Assembly (NCBI GenBank): GCA_013375355.1
Contig: JABXJV010000382.1
Span: 1 to 6,072, forward strand
DNA: 6,072 nucleotides
Origin: Candidatus Helarchaeota archaeon
GTDB taxonomy: Archaea > Asgardarchaeota > Lokiarchaeia > Helarchaeales > JABXJV01
Direction: 5' to 3'
Position numbers and translations under genes: made by a program. Positions 5,698 to 6,072 of this stretch are shown one piece after another (position 1 is the stretch's first letter; each line of letters begins with the position of its first letter). Under the pieces are notes generated by a model that was not told the origin of the DNA, ran no database searches, and worked only from the letters and a program-made list of their open reading frames with translations.

Positions 5698-6072
5698 TTA
5701 ACCTAAATTAATCTCTAAAATTTTTTGTAGAATTGCCCTAACTGCTAAACCCTGAGCTACCCAAGCTATAGATGTAAATTCTTTATGATTAAATGGTGTT
5801 CCTTGCGGTTTATTAGGATTATTTACAAAATGATGAAGATCTCCTCTAGTACTGACTATTAAGTGAATTATTCCTTCAACATTTAGATTTTTATTTCTGC
5901 GTTTTAGCATTTGATTTATTTTTTCTAGATGTTTTGGCGCTTTATTTAATTCTTCTATAATCCATTTTACAATTTCTTGAAATTCATTTGAGTTTTTAAA
6001 TTCGTGCTCTACCGCTTTGTTTTTAGTTTTTCTATTACCATATAATCCTTCAAGTATGAAGTAAAAATTGAA
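5698..6072 (-). CDS. C-terminal part of an unrecognised protein with a HEPN-like R-x4-H motif, 5' end cut off by window edge
   Basis: The frame is open from the right window edge to the TAA at 5700-5698, giving 124 residues. The ATG at 5910-5908 is internal: 54 codons without a stop lie ahead of it, and they read as protein, beginning F-N-F-Y-F-I-L-E-G-L-Y-G and continuing into charged helices. The most distinctive motif is T-R-G-D-L-H-H-F (nt 5827-5850), which contains R-x4-H, the catalytic signature of HEPN ribonucleases. It is followed by N-N-P-N-K-P-Q-G-T-P-F-N-H and then a helix to the C-terminus. I do not recognise the family with certainty; an ApeA-like or other HEPN protein is a possibility. 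The R-x4-H match is short and could be coincidental. The stop lies 65 bases before the AlbA_2 protein start on the same strand, so the two may share a transcript. Confidence 0.6.
   Translation of the reverse strand, partial: FNFYFILEGLYGNRKTKNKAVEHEFKNSNEFQEIVKWIIEELNKAPKHLEKINQMLKRRNKNLNVEGIIHLIVSTRGDLHHFVNNPNKPQGTPFNHKEFTSIAWVAQGLAVRAILQKILEINLG

Noticed and set aside
5908..5910. ATG as the start of a 70-residue protein
   Set aside because: The same frame stays open for 54 more codons to the window edge with protein-like composition, so this ATG is an internal methionine.

Overview
The window is AT-rich DNA that looks archaeal. It carries the end of a cobamide (vitamin B12) nucleotide-loop assembly operon on the + strand. 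Facing it on the - strand is an unrelated, accessory-looking pair of genes. The archaeal call rests on gene content: CobY guanylyltransferase in place of bacterial CobU, and a CbiZ-CobZ fusion (CbiS) as first described in Methanopyrus kandleri. A TTG start and tightly packed genes with short ribosome-binding sites agree with it. The lineage cannot be fixed from the sequence alone; low-G+C methanogens and Asgard archaea are both possible.

Positions 1-3491 (+ strand) hold four contiguous genes: cbiB (5' end cut off by the window edge), cbiS, cobS and cobY. Neighbours overlap by 7 bases, are separated by 2 bases, and abut exactly. This spacing indicates one transcript with coupled translation, whose promoter lies left of the window. 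Together the products can take a corrinoid through the late steps. The CbiZ domain of CbiS trims adenosylcobinamide to adenosylcobyric acid. CbiB adds aminopropanol phosphate. CobY activates the product with GTP. CobS joins the activated corrinoid to the lower-ligand nucleoside. The CobZ domain of CbiS removes the phosphate from alpha-ribazole phosphate. CobT (lower-ligand activation) and CobD (aminopropanol phosphate supply) are not in the window.

Positions 3492-3517 form a very short convergent junction. A small inverted repeat there is flanked by a T-run on each strand and probably ends transcription from both sides.

Positions 3518-6072 (- strand) hold a 704-residue protein: an N-terminal coiled coil, a long TPR-like helical region, and a C-terminal AlbA_2 (Schlafen-type) domain. 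Upstream of it in the same direction is the C-terminal 124 residues of a second protein with an R-x4-H motif of HEPN type, cut by the right window edge. Two possible RNA-targeting proteins in a row make this the most speculative and most interesting part of the window. A defence or RNA-metabolism role is inference only. No tRNA, rRNA, CRISPR array, insertion sequence or long repeat was seen.
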